Assembly: GCF_002072105.2 (NCBI RefSeq)
Contig: NZ_MTBC01000002.1
Location: 1-64,000 of the forward strand
Length of the DNA: 64,000 nt
Direction of reading: 5' to 3'
DNA from: Croceivirga radicis
GTDB taxonomy: Bacteria; Bacteroidota; Bacteroidia; Flavobacteriales; Flavobacteriaceae
Positions 53,389 to 62,600 of the stretch are shown in pieces. The position numbers were made by a program, and so were the translations under genes. A model generated the notes under the pieces. The model was not told the origin of the DNA. It searched no databases and saw only the letters and a program-made list of their open reading frames with translations. Positions within the stretch are counted from its first letter, which is position 1, and the number at the start of each line of letters is the position of its first letter.

Positions 53389-54066
53389 ATGAAAGCAGCG
53401 CTTTATCTTTTAGTGGTTTTGTTTAGTTGTTCTAATTCTCTGGCCCAAAAGAGTGGGAATAATCTAGAAAAAGTTGACGGCTGGTATTTTAGGGTAACAG
53501 GTGGTTATCCAGCAGCCATATCATTTGAACCTATAGTCTTGTTTAAGGATGGAACCTATTTTGAAATAGGAGAAGAAGCGCTTTCTGAGGTTGATATTTC
53601 ACAGTCTAAAATTACAGATGTCAATCTTTGGGGTAAATGGACAAGAAACGGAACTATTTTTACGTTGACCAACGAGGAGAACAAGTCCTATCAGTATGAT
53701 TTGGATTCCGGTAATTGGTTCGTGGCATTTCCTTATAACCCCAAAATTAAATTAATCGGAACGTATGAGAAGGTTTCTGGGGGTGTCTATGGTAATGGGT
53801 TAATGGCTCTTTTTAGTTCTAAACTAACGTTTTTGGATGATAAGCATTTTACCCATGCAAAAAATGGCGGGGTAACCGCGTACGGTTCTTCCGCTTGGAA
53901 AAACGATGAAAATTCTGGTGTTTACCATATTAAGGGTAACGAAATCAGTTTGTCGTACAATAATGGTGCTACTATAAAACTTTCCTTTGCCATAGGTGCA
54001 GAAGGAGATAATGTTATAGATACGGATATGTTATTTATAGGAGGCAAAGCGTATGTTATCGAATAA
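53389..54066 (+). CDS. Secreted beta-rich protein of unknown function
   Basis: A 225-residue protein with an N-terminal signal (MKAALYLLVVLFSCSNSLAQ). LFSC could be a lipobox, but the AQ cleavage site is equally likely, so exported or lipoprotein. The rest is rich in beta strands with repeated aromatic-glycine turns (GWYFRVTGG, GKWTRNG, SSAWKNDENSGVYHIKGNEISLSY), which suggests a lipocalin-like or beta-sandwich fold. I recognise no family. It may be an independent gene: 59 bases follow the oxidoreductase. Confidence 0.7.
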   Translation: MKAALYLLVVLFSCSNSLAQKSGNNLEKVDGWYFRVTGGYPAAISFEPIVLFKDGTYFEIGEEALSEVDISQSKITDVNLWGKWTRNGTIFTLTNEENKSYQYDLDSGNWFVAFPYNPKIKLIGTYEKVSGGVYGNGLMALFSSKLTFLDDKHFTHAKNGGVTAYGSSAWKNDENSGVYHIKGNEISLSYNNGATIKLSFAIGAEGDNVIDTDMLFIGGKAYVIE

Positions 54067-54092
54067 TGAATATTATCCGTAAGCAAAAGTTG

Positions 54093-55682
54093 CTATTGTT
54101 CCAACTCCTTTTTTAGCGCTAGGTATACACCATTACTCCAACCAAAGCCATCTTGCACGGGGTATTCTCCACCGCCCGCTTCTAAGGTTAAATCCTCTAC
54201 GTTGTATTTTTCTACGAATTTGCCAGTGTTCTCATAAACCTTTTCGTTCAATTGTACCCAGCGGGTAGCAATAGTCTTGGCTAATGCCTGGTGACCATAA
54301 TTTTTTAACCCAACATAGGTCATCCACTGTAGCGGTGCCCATCCATTAGGAGCATCCCACTGTTGTCCAGAATGGTTCAAAGTACTAAGCACGCCACCGG
54401 GTCTTAAAAACTCTTGCTCTATGGTTTTGGCTATAGCGTCTGCCTGCTCTTGGGTTGCCATTTCAAAAAATAATGGATAAACGGTAGCCAAAGATTTTAC
54501 GCCTGTTCCCTTATTTTTAATAAAATTGTAATCTTCAAAAAGGCCTAATTCTGGATTCCAGCATTTATTATTTAAGAAGGCAATTCGGTTTTGTTGTTGG
54601 GTTTTTAATTGGTCCACATAATCTGGATGGTCTTTATAACATTCTATAAGTACACTTTCTAAACCGTAAAGAAGTGCATTTAAGTCTACAGGAATAATAT
54701 CCGTTGTTTCTATAGTCTCTATGCTTTTGGCGTCTGCAAACCAACGTGTGGAATAATCCCAGCCAGATTCGGCGCCAGCGCGCAAATCTTGGTACATTTT
54801 TATACCTCCGTTCATTTTGGCAACTTGGAGGGAATCTTCTTTAAAAGATTCTTGTCTTGGGCCAGTTCCTTTATCAAAATAGCGATTCATTGGGCCGTAG
54901 ACTGTTTTTACTACATGTTGGCTTGCTGCTTGCTCCGCGATATCCGTATGCATCCAGAACTCGTATTCTGCTTTTAGTGATTTAGCATATTTGCTATAGA
55001 TTTCTGAGCCTTTATGCTTTGCTAATAATGCCACCATTTGTGCAAAAAATGGAGGTTGGGAACGTGTTAGATAATACGTTCTATTGCCGTTGGGTATATG
55101 CCCTATGGTAGAAATTAAATGCGAAAAATTGTCTAGCATGTTTTCAATCAGTTCAAACTCGCCGCTTTCGGCTAAGCCTAGCATAGTAAAATAGCTATCC
55201 CAATAGTAAACCTCTCTAAAGCGTCCGCCTGGTACCACATAGGCATTAGGTAACGGTATTAGGGAGCCCATCTGTTGTACGGTGTCATTGGTCCTAGTTA
55301 AAACGGGCCAGAGCGATGCGACATGCTCCGCTGCATTTTTTGCGGGGTCCGATTCAAAATCTGATGATATGGACGGTGGAAGCTCAAAATAAGTAGTTAC
55401 AAATGTCTCTAGATTAAAACCCTCTTCTGATTTTTCGTTTTGATACGCTTGCAATATAACCTCTGAATCCTTCTTTGGGATACAATCTACAAAGGTCTTA
55501 CTGTCCTCAAAAAGCGAACTCATTTGTACGGCTACAAACAAATCGCCATACAGCTCGTCTGGAGTTTGTAAGTTGAGTTGAGGTGATGCTGTTGTAACAG
55601 TAGATTTATTCGCTGTAGATTTAGGTTCTTGCTTGCAAGCGAGAAGTAAAAGGGATATCAAAAGGAAATAGATGTTTTTCAT
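54093..55682 (-). CDS. treF: Trehalase, lipoprotein
   Basis: A 529-residue glycoside hydrolase family 37 alpha,alpha-trehalase that splits trehalose to two glucose. Signature 1 is PGGRFREVYYWDSYFTMLGL and signature 2 QWDAPNGWAPLQW; GGGEYPVQDGFGWSNGV is close to the C-terminus. I start it at 55682 because MKNIYFLLISLLLLACKQ there makes a lipoprotein signal with a cysteine at residue 16. The open frame to 55772 would lack a signal sequence. It is predicted to act in the periplasm or at the outer membrane. It follows the acyl-CoA dehydrogenase by 10 bases. Confidence 0.92.
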   Translation of the reverse strand: MKNIYFLLISLLLLACKQEPKSTANKSTVTTASPQLNLQTPDELYGDLFVAVQMSSLFEDSKTFVDCIPKKDSEVILQAYQNEKSEEGFNLETFVTTYFELPPSISSDFESDPAKNAAEHVASLWPVLTRTNDTVQQMGSLIPLPNAYVVPGGRFREVYYWDSYFTMLGLAESGEFELIENMLDNFSHLISTIGHIPNGNRTYYLTRSQPPFFAQMVALLAKHKGSEIYSKYAKSLKAEYEFWMHTDIAEQAASQHVVKTVYGPMNRYFDKGTGPRQESFKEDSLQVAKMNGGIKMYQDLRAGAESGWDYSTRWFADAKSIETIETTDIIPVDLNALLYGLESVLIECYKDHPDYVDQLKTQQQNRIAFLNNKCWNPELGLFEDYNFIKNKGTGVKSLATVYPLFFEMATQEQADAIAKTIEQEFLRPGGVLSTLNHSGQQWDAPNGWAPLQWMTYVGLKNYGHQALAKTIATRWVQLNEKVYENTGKFVEKYNVEDLTLEAGGGEYPVQDGFGWSNGVYLALKKELEQ

Positions 55683-55692
55683 GATTGCGGTA

Positions 55693-56871
55693 TTATTTAA
55701 ATGCAGGGATTCCGGTGATGTCTGCTCCCGTGATAAGTAGGTGAATATCATGTGTGCCTTCGTAAGTAACAACGCTTTCTAAGTTCATCATATGGCGCAT
55801 GATGCTAAACTCCCCAGAAATCCCCATAGCGCCCAAAATTTGCCTAGATTCCCTAGCTACTTGCAATGCCATGGCAACGTTATTTCGTTTGGCCATGGAA
55901 ATCATGGCAGAGCTCGCTTTACCTTTATTCTTTAATTGTCCTAACCGATGCGCTAACAATTGCGCTTTGGTGATTTCTGTGACCATTTCGGCTAACTTTT
56001 TTTGTTGTAGTTGAAAAGCAGCAATAGGTTTGCCAAACTGCATACGTTCCTTGGCATAGCGTAGAGCGGTATCATAACAATCCATTGCGGCTCCTATTGC
56101 GCCCCAAGAAATGCCGTACCGTGCAGAGTCTAAACAATGTAGAGGGGCGGATAGCCCATTTTTACCGGGTAACAGATTTTTCTTTGGAATTTTTACATTA
56201 TCAAAATGCAGTTCTCCCGTGGCAGATGCGCGTAAGGACCATTTGTTGTGGGTTTCTGGGGTGGTAAAGCCTTCCATGCCACGTTCTACCAAAAGACCAT
56301 GGATTCTGCCATTTTCATCCTTGGCCCATACCACGGCCACATCTGCAAATGGGGCATTGGAAATCCACATTTTGGCCCCGTTTAATAAGTAATGGTCTCC
56401 TTGGTCTTTGAACTTGGTTTCCATGCCTCCAGGGTTAGAACCGTGGTTGGGTTCCGTTAGTCCAAAGGCGCCCATATATTCCCCAGATGCCAGTTTGGGT
56501 AAAAAATGTTTTTTTTGCGCTTCGGTACCATAAGCATAAATGGGATACATGACCAAAGAAGATTGTACGGAAGCGGTAGAGCGTATACCACTATCGCCAC
56601 GCTCTATTTCTTGCATTAATAAACCGTAACTAATGTAGTCTAAACCAGCACCACCGTAGTTTTCTGGAATCATGGGGCCAAAAGCGCCAATTTCTGCCAA
56701 GCCGCCTATTACTTGCTTGGGAAAAGTAGCATTTTGCGCATGCTCATCAATAATAGGGATAATAGCTTTGTTTACCCATGACCGTGCTGCATCACGGACC
56801 ATTATATGTTCGCTACTCAAAACATCGTCTAATAAATAATAATCGGGTGCAGAAAATGCCTTTGGGTCCAT
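55693..56871 (-). CDS. Acyl-CoA dehydrogenase, glutaryl-CoA dehydrogenase-like
   Basis: A 392-residue FAD enzyme of the acyl-CoA dehydrogenase family. It has GAFGLTEPNHGSNPGGMET, KMWISNAPFADVAVVWAK and the C-terminal MNLESVVTYEGTHDIHLLITGADITGIPAF, whose glutamate (YEGTHD) is the catalytic base. The latter block and the length match glutaryl-CoA dehydrogenase (crotonyl-CoA formation in lysine/tryptophan breakdown) better than short-chain enzymes. Substrate is inferred. It lies between trmN6 and the trehalase. Confidence 0.87.
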   Translation of the reverse strand: MDPKAFSAPDYYLLDDVLSSEHIMVRDAARSWVNKAIIPIIDEHAQNATFPKQVIGGLAEIGAFGPMIPENYGGAGLDYISYGLLMQEIERGDSGIRSTASVQSSLVMYPIYAYGTEAQKKHFLPKLASGEYMGAFGLTEPNHGSNPGGMETKFKDQGDHYLLNGAKMWISNAPFADVAVVWAKDENGRIHGLLVERGMEGFTTPETHNKWSLRASATGELHFDNVKIPKKNLLPGKNGLSAPLHCLDSARYGISWGAIGAAMDCYDTALRYAKERMQFGKPIAAFQLQQKKLAEMVTEITKAQLLAHRLGQLKNKGKASSAMISMAKRNNVAMALQVARESRQILGAMGISGEFSIMRHMMNLESVVTYEGTHDIHLLITGADITGIPAFK

Positions 56872-56920
56872 ATGCTTCAGTTTAGTCTCTTTTCAAAGAT
56901 AAGAAGCACTTGGGAGGTCT

Positions 56921-57637
56921 TTACATTTTTAAATAAAAATCCTTGGTAAGGTTAATGTAATCTTCGGTGTATTGGTGGCGCTCTTTTTCTATTACCAAGT
57001 CGTTCACCAGAGGCTGCTTTTCTTCAAAAGTTAAATACAGTAAACTACGTTTTATGGGAGCGGTATGGTTGCCTTTTATATGGGTTATCTTGGTAGCATA
57101 AAGGCCGTAATTTCTTGCTGTAGCCAAAAAAGATTTTTCTTCGCTAAACGGAATAATGCAAGCGAACCCGCCTTCTGGAGTCAAAAGTTTGGCAACGCCT
57201 TCCAATAAATTTGGAAAGGGTAATGAAGATTCTTGCCGGGCTGCATCTCTTTCTAAAGAACCGCTGTTTACCTGTTCCGTATAAAAAGGAGGATTGGCAA
57301 CAATTAGGTCGTACTCCTCTGCATCCATTTCGGTTACAAATTCAGAGAATTCTGCATGGTAGCAAAACAAGCGGTCTGCCCAATCCGATGCTTCAAAATT
57401 GGCAACGCATTGTTCATAAGCGGCATCGTCTAACTCCAAAGCGTCTATAAGTTCTGCGGGGCTGCGTTGGGCCAATTGCAAGGCTATTATGCCGGTTCCG
57501 GTACCCACGTCTAAAATGGAATCGGGTTGGTTGTGCAAGGGTGCCCAAGCGCCAAGTAGTACCCCATCTGTGCCAATTTTCATGGCGCAGCGGTCTTGGT
57601 GCACCGTAAATTGTTTAAATGTGAAAGGTTCTGCCAT
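56921..57637 (-). CDS. tRNA1(Val) (adenine-N6)-methyltransferase TrmN6 (YfiC)
   Basis: A 238-residue class I SAM methyltransferase. SAM motif I is ILDVGTGTGIIALQLAQRSP, the acidic loop is DALELDDAAYEQC, and the target-base motif IV is VANPPFYTEQ, typical of N6-adenine methyltransferases. Size and motifs fit the YfiC/TrmN6 family, which methylates A37 of tRNA1(Val). Its start codon region abuts rimM (both at 57637), so it is cotranscribed with rimM and rpsP, a natural link to translation. Confidence 0.87.
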   Translation of the reverse strand: MAEPFTFKQFTVHQDRCAMKIGTDGVLLGAWAPLHNQPDSILDVGTGTGIIALQLAQRSPAELIDALELDDAAYEQCVANFEASDWADRLFCYHAEFSEFVTEMDAEEYDLIVANPPFYTEQVNSGSLERDAARQESSLPFPNLLEGVAKLLTPEGGFACIIPFSEEKSFLATARNYGLYATKITHIKGNHTAPIKRSLLYLTFEEKQPLVNDLVIEKERHQYTEDYINLTKDFYLKM

Positions 57638-58167
57638 TATTCGCCTAAATACAATTCTACCAATCCATCAGGGGTGGATACATGTATTTCTTTTTTTGCC
57701 CGGTCTAGTTTGGTGATGATATCGTCGTTCAAGGGAATCAATAACTCTTTGCCTTCTTTATCTACCTCAAACAAAACTTGACTAGCACTGTCGTTAATGG
57801 AAACAACGGCACCTATATCGCCATGAACGGCATCTATCATTCTAAACCCGATTACCTCATGATAGTAGAACTGGTCCCCACTAAGTTTAGGTAAAAAGGA
57901 AAGCGGTAAATATAGTTCACTTCCCATAATACGATCTGCGGCAGCTTCGTCTTTTACATCTTCAAAATCTATACGGAGTAGGGCCGATTTGTGTAAGCGG
58001 CACCTTTCAATAAAAAATGGAACCAGATTTCGCCCTAAAAGGACAAATACTGATTCCATGTTTTCGTAGATTTCAGGTTCATCGGTATCTAGTTTTACTA
58101 GAACCTCACCTTTGAAGCTATATTTTGAAACGATTTTGCCCAGGTAGAAACAATCTTCCTTGCGCAT
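57637..58167 (-). CDS. rimM: 16S rRNA processing protein RimM
   Basis: A 176-residue RimM, which binds ribosomal protein S19 and assists 30S maturation. The N-terminal RimM domain (about 1-90) begins CFYLGKIVSKYSFKGEVLVKLDTDEPE; the C-terminal PRC-barrel (about 95-175) contains FYYHEVIGFRMIDAVHGDIG and LLIPLNDDIITKLDRAKKEI. It is the second gene of the rpsP-rimM-trmN6 transcript, 10 bases after rpsP, an arrangement conserved in many bacteria. Confidence 0.95.
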   Translation of the reverse strand: MRKEDCFYLGKIVSKYSFKGEVLVKLDTDEPEIYENMESVFVLLGRNLVPFFIERCRLHKSALLRIDFEDVKDEAAADRIMGSELYLPLSFLPKLSGDQFYYHEVIGFRMIDAVHGDIGAVVSINDSASQVLFEVDKEGKELLIPLNDDIITKLDRAKKEIHVSTPDGLVELYLGE

Positions 58168-58177
58168 CGTCTACAAA

Positions 58178-58762
58178 TTATTCTTTATCAGCTTCGCCTT
58201 CTTTCATTTCTGGAGCTGCAGGAGCCTCTTCTGGTACTTCTGGTGCAGCTTCAACAGCTTCTACTTCTGCAGATGCATCACCAGCAACTTCAGTTTCTGG
58301 AGTTTCTTCTACTTCTGGTTGCTGTGCAGCAATACGCGCTTCGTTCACTTCTTTTTCAGCTGCCAAAGCTTTTGCTTTTTCTTCTTCTTTAGCTTGGTCT
58401 AAGCCTTCTACTTTAGCTTGTACCGCTTTTTCTTTTTCTTCTACCCAAGCATTAAAACGCTTTTCTGCTTCTTCTTCAGAGAAAGCACCTTTTCTAACAC
58501 CACCTAATAAGTGATGCTTTAAAAGTGCACCTTTATAAGAAAGGATAGCTCTAGCAGTATCTGTTGGTTGTGCTCCATTGTTCAACCATTTTACAGCACC
58601 ATCAACATCTAGGTTAATAGTTGCAGGGTTAGTGTTAGGATTGTAAGTACCTAATTTTTCTAAAAATTTACCGTCTCTTTTAGAGCGGCTATCCGCTGCT
58701 ACTACCCAATAGAATGGTTTTCCTTTTTTACCGTGGCGTTGTAATCTAATTTTTACTGGCAT
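58178..58762 (-). CDS. rpsP: 30S ribosomal protein S16
   Basis: A 194-residue S16. The conserved S16 domain is 1-85 ([26 protein letters not shown] and [16 protein letters not shown]). The remaining 100 residues are an alanine-, glutamate- and lysine-rich extension seen in Bacteroidetes S16. It is the first gene of a translation operon with rimM and trmN6. A good promoter and a structured 5' leader precede it (58763-58864). Confidence 0.95.
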   Translation of the reverse strand: MPVKIRLQRHGKKGKPFYWVVAADSRSKRDGKFLEKLGTYNPNTNPATINLDVDGAVKWLNNGAQPTDTARAILSYKGALLKHHLLGGVRKGAFSEEEAEKRFNAWVEEKEKAVQAKVEGLDQAKEEEKAKALAAEKEVNEARIAAQQPEVEETPETEVAGDASAEVEAVEAAPEVPEEAPAAPEMKEGEADKE

Positions 58763-58834
58763 ATCACATTAATTTGTTGGGTGCCCGACCCTTGATTATT
58801 AATTCATTTTTTGCTTTTACCCGAAAAGCGGGTG
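58763..58834 (-). promoter_or_regulatory. Structured 5' leader of rpsP (candidate S16 leader)
   Basis: Between promoter and start codon are 72 bases with two short hairpins: ACCCG-5 bases-CGGGT (58819-58833), next to the transcription start, and GGGT-GCCCG-ACCC (58779-58791) near the start codon. A CG-rich leader before an autoregulated ribosomal gene suggests a protein-binding leader. I recall an S16 leader motif proposed in flavobacteria but cannot verify a match. Confidence 0.45.
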
Positions 58835-58864
58835 CAAATATAGCCTTATTTTCCCATATGCCAA
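58835..58864 (-). promoter_or_regulatory. Promoter of rpsP
   Basis: TATATTTG (58835-58842, minus) fits TAnnTTTG and is preceded, after 19 bases, by TTG (58862-58864). This is the best consensus promoter in the window. Confidence 0.75.
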
Positions 58865-59027
58865 CTAATTAGCTTTAAAAAAGTTAATTCTCTTAACAGC
58901 TGCTTTCTAGCTTGTTAAATCCCTTATAAACCCTGTTAAATACTTGATATTGCGATGAATAATATTATCTTAAGTACTGTTGTTGATAGTCAATAACACG
59001 TATGTTGAATTAAAATGAAAGAGAATA

Positions 59028-59483
59028 ATGGAGTACACAGTAGAAATGTCTAACAAATTAAATGAATTATTGGAAAAAACGTATGATGCAGAAAAGGGCT
59101 TTAAGCAAGCTGCAGAAAATGTGAACAATCCGGTAATACAGAAGTTTTTTAAAGAGCGTGCCAACCAGCGATACGATTTTGGGCACGAATTGAAAAAAGA
59201 AATAAGAGCCTTTGGCCAAGACCCTGATAAAGGTGGTAGTACCAAAGGAACATTACATAGAAATTGGATGAATTTAAGATCCTACTTTGAGTCGAATAAT
59301 GAGGAAGCTATGTTGAACGAGGTAGAACGTGGCGAAAAAGAAGCCATTAATACCTACAACGACATTATTAACGACAAAAAATTTGTGTTACCACCCTCAA
59401 CAGAGAACCTGTTGATGAAACAACGTAATGCAATTAGAGAGACATTGGACACGGCAAGTGTTTATGAGAACGCAGTGTCCTAG
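59028..59483 (+). CDS. PA2169-type four-helix-bundle protein (DUF2383)
   Basis: A 151-residue soluble helical protein of the DUF2383 ferritin-like family. It comprises four predicted amphipathic helices: NKLNELLEKTYDAEKGFKQAAE, VIQKFFKERANQRYDFGHELKKEIRAFG, WMNLRSYFESNNEEAMLNEVERGEKEAINTYNDI and TENLLMKQRNAIRETLDTASVYEN. E and H residues in helices 2 and 3 could bind metal, as in ferritin-like bundles, though it is often found in stress-induced genes of unknown function. It is isolated and ends at a strong terminator. Confidence 0.8.
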   Translation: MEYTVEMSNKLNELLEKTYDAEKGFKQAAENVNNPVIQKFFKERANQRYDFGHELKKEIRAFGQDPDKGGSTKGTLHRNWMNLRSYFESNNEEAMLNEVERGEKEAINTYNDIINDKKFVLPPSTENLLMKQRNAIRETLDTASVYENAVS

Positions 59484-59503
59484 TTTAGATTCAACATAGT
59501 TTT

Positions 59504-59532
59504 AAAAGCCAGGTTTTGCCTGGCTTTTTTAT
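59504..59532 (+). terminator. Terminator of the DUF2383 gene
   Basis: AAAAGCCAGG, loop TTTTG, CCTGGCTTTT (59504-59528) forms a 10-base-pair stem followed by further T. It lies 21 bases past the DUF2383 stop. Confidence 0.88.
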
Positions 59533-59591
59533 TGGTTCATAACTACTGAAAAGTTGAGCGGTTCTGGTTTTAATAAACGGGCATCTTTGCC

Positions 59592-59599
59592 TAATTTTG
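59592..59599 (+). promoter_or_regulatory. -7 promoter element of dnaE
   Basis: TAATTTTG fits TAnnTTTG and lies 21 bases before the dnaE ATG at 59620, after the upstream terminator. Confidence 0.5.
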
Positions 59600-59619
59600 G
59601 GGGTTACAATTTTCTGTCT

Positions 59620-62600
59620 ATGTATTTGATTTTTGATACGGAAACAACGGGTTTGCCCAAGCGTTGGGACGCTCCTATTTCTGACACCGATAACTGGCCC
59701 AGATGTATACAGATTGCATGGCAATTGCATGATGAAATGGGTAGGCTTATTGAAAGCCAGGATTATTTGGTAAAACCAGAAGGCTTTAATATTCCGTATG
59801 AGGCAGAACAGATTCATGGGATATCCACTGCCTTGGCAGAGGCAGAAGGCGTGCCGCTGAGGGAGGTATTGGAGAAATTTAATGCCGCAATGGCCCAAAC
59901 AAAATTTATTGTTGGGCAAAACGTGGGATTTGATGTTAATGTTATGGGCTCCGAATTTTATAGGGAATCCGTGGCCAATCCATTACAAGAACTCCCAGTA
60001 TTGGATACTTGTACGGAACATACGGCAGAACTTTGCCAAATTCCCGGAGGTAGAGGGGGTAAATTTAAATTGCCCACGTTAACAGAATTACATCAATATT
60101 TATTTGGCGAGCCTTTTGCAGAGGCACATAATGCAACTGCGGATGTGGAAGCAACCACGCGTTGCTTTTTAGAACTGGTTCGTAAAAAACAATATACGCT
60201 AGAGCAATTAGACGTTGCACCAGATTATTTTGAGCGCTTTTCAGAGGCTAATCCGCAAGAAATACAGCTAATTGGTTTAAAGCACATCAACCTAAAGGCA
60301 GCTTCTAAAAAAATTGCAGATGCACTTTGGGAAAAAGATACAGGTGGTGTAAGCGATAAGGAACTTAAGCAAAATGCAGCCGAATTAGCAGCTGTAGATT
60401 TTGTGCACTTGCACAACCATACCCAGTATTCCATTTTGCAATCTACCATGAGTACCAAAGAATTGGTCTCACAAGCGGCAAAAGCTAAAATGCCTGCGGT
60501 AGCCATAACGGACCATGCAAATATGATGGGGGCTTTTCACTTTGTTAAAGAAGTAAAAGGGCATAACAAGGCTGCTAAGGATAAAAATGAAGAGCTCATT
60601 GCCAATGGCGAACAACCTACGGAGGTAGAAATAACACCAATCATAGGTTGTGAGTTTCAGGTATGTGAAGATCACACCAATAAATCTGTTAAAGACAACG
60701 GTTACCAAATCGTGTTTTTGGCAAAGAACAAGGCTGGGTATCAAAACCTAATTAAAATGGCCTCTTTGGCCTATACAGATGGGTTTTATTACGTCCCAAG
60801 GATAGACCGCAAAATTGTAGCCCAATACAAGGAAAATGTTATGGTGCTCTCCGGTAATTTGTATGGTGAAATACCAAACAAAATACTAAACGTAGGTCAA
60901 AACCAAGCGGAAGAAGCCTTATTATGGTGGAAAGAGCAGTTTGGAGACGATTTTTACTTGGAAATAATGCGTCATGGCCAAGAAGACGAAGACCGTGTAA
61001 ACATGGTATTGTTAGAGTTGGCCAAAAAGTATGATGTAAAGTTGGTGGCCACCAATAATACCTACTACGGCAAAAAAGAGGATGCAGAAGCGCATGATAT
61101 TTTATTATGTGTTAAAGATGGAGAAAAGGTAACAACACCTATTGGTCGTGGTCGTGGCTACCGTTATGGATTGCCCAATCAAGAATATTATTTTAAATCG
61201 TCCGAAGAAATGCGTGAGCTTTTCACGGATTTGCCAGAGGCGATACAAAACTTGCATGAGATTGTTGCCAAAGTAGAGCCGTATGATTTAGCGCGAGACG
61301 TACTACTTCCTAAATTTGATATACCAGACGAGTTTAAAGTAGCGGAGGACGAGGTTGATGGTGGTAAACGGGGAGAGAATGCGTATCTAAGGCATATTAC
61401 CTACGAGGGCGCTAAAGTACGTTATGGCGAAATAACCCCAGAAATTACGGAGCGGATAGATTTTGAGCTTGCTACCATAGAAAATTCTGGTTATCCGGGT
61501 TATTTTTTGATTGTAGAAGACTTTATTCGTGAGGCCCGTAACATGGGGGTTTCCGTAGGTCCTGGTAGGGGTTCTGCTGCAGGTTCTGTGGTAGCTTATT
61601 GCTTAACCATTACCAATATAGATCCAATTAAGTACGATTTACTTTTTGAGCGTTTCTTAAATCCGGATAGGGTGTCCATGCCCGATATTGATATTGACTT
61701 TGATGATGAGGGTCGTGGGCGTGTGATGGATTATGTAATCAAAAAATATGGTGCCAATCAAGTAGCGCAAATTATTACCTACGGTACCATGGCGGCCAAA
61801 TCGTCTATTCGTGATACGGCTAGGGTTTTAGATTTACCGCTTAGTGATGCCGACCGTATTGCCAAGCTTATTCCGCAAATGAGTAAGCTAGGTAAAATAT
61901 TTGGGGTAGACGAGGCTACCTTAAAAAAGAAGTTTAGAGCAGAAGATTTAGAGAAAATCAACGAGCTGTTGAATATCTCTGAAACAGATGATTTGGAAGG
62001 CCGTACCGTGAACATGGCGCGTATTTTAGAAGGTTCTGTGCGTAATACCGGTATACATGCTTGTGGGGTAATCATTACTCCAGATGATATTACCAAGTTT
62101 GTACCTGTTTCTACCGCAAAGGATTCCGATTTGTATGTGACCCAGTTTGATAACTCTGTGGTAGAAAGTGCGGGGTTACTAAAAATGGATTTCTTGGGGT
62201 TAAAAACGCTAACCCTTATTAAGGATACGGTAAAAATTGTAAAAGCAAGAACGGGGGTAGAATTGATTCCAGATGACTTTCCGCTAGATGATGAAAAGAC
62301 GTATGAGCTTTTTCAACGCGGAGAAACAATTGGGGTGTTCCAGTACGAATCGCCTGGGATGCAAAAACACATGAAGAGTCTTAAGCCTACGGTTTTTGAC
62401 GATTTAATTGCCATGAACGCCTTGTACCGTCCGGGGCCCATGGAATACATACCAAGTTTTATTGCCCGTAAACATGGCGATGAAGAGATTTCTTATGATT
62501 TGCCAGAGATGGAAGAGTATCTGCAAGATACCTACGGTATTACGGTGTATCAAGAGCAGGTGATGCGTTTGTCTCAGAAACTGGCAGGTTTTTCTAAGGG

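Noticed and set aside
55683-55772. Upstream extension of the trehalase frame
   Set aside because: It overlaps the acyl-CoA dehydrogenase end and removes the lipoprotein signal from the N-terminus.
58125-58514. Plus-strand frame rich in serine and alanine opposite rpsP and rimM
   Set aside because: It is the antisense of the alanine/glutamate-rich S16 extension; composition and lack of start context mark it as a shadow.
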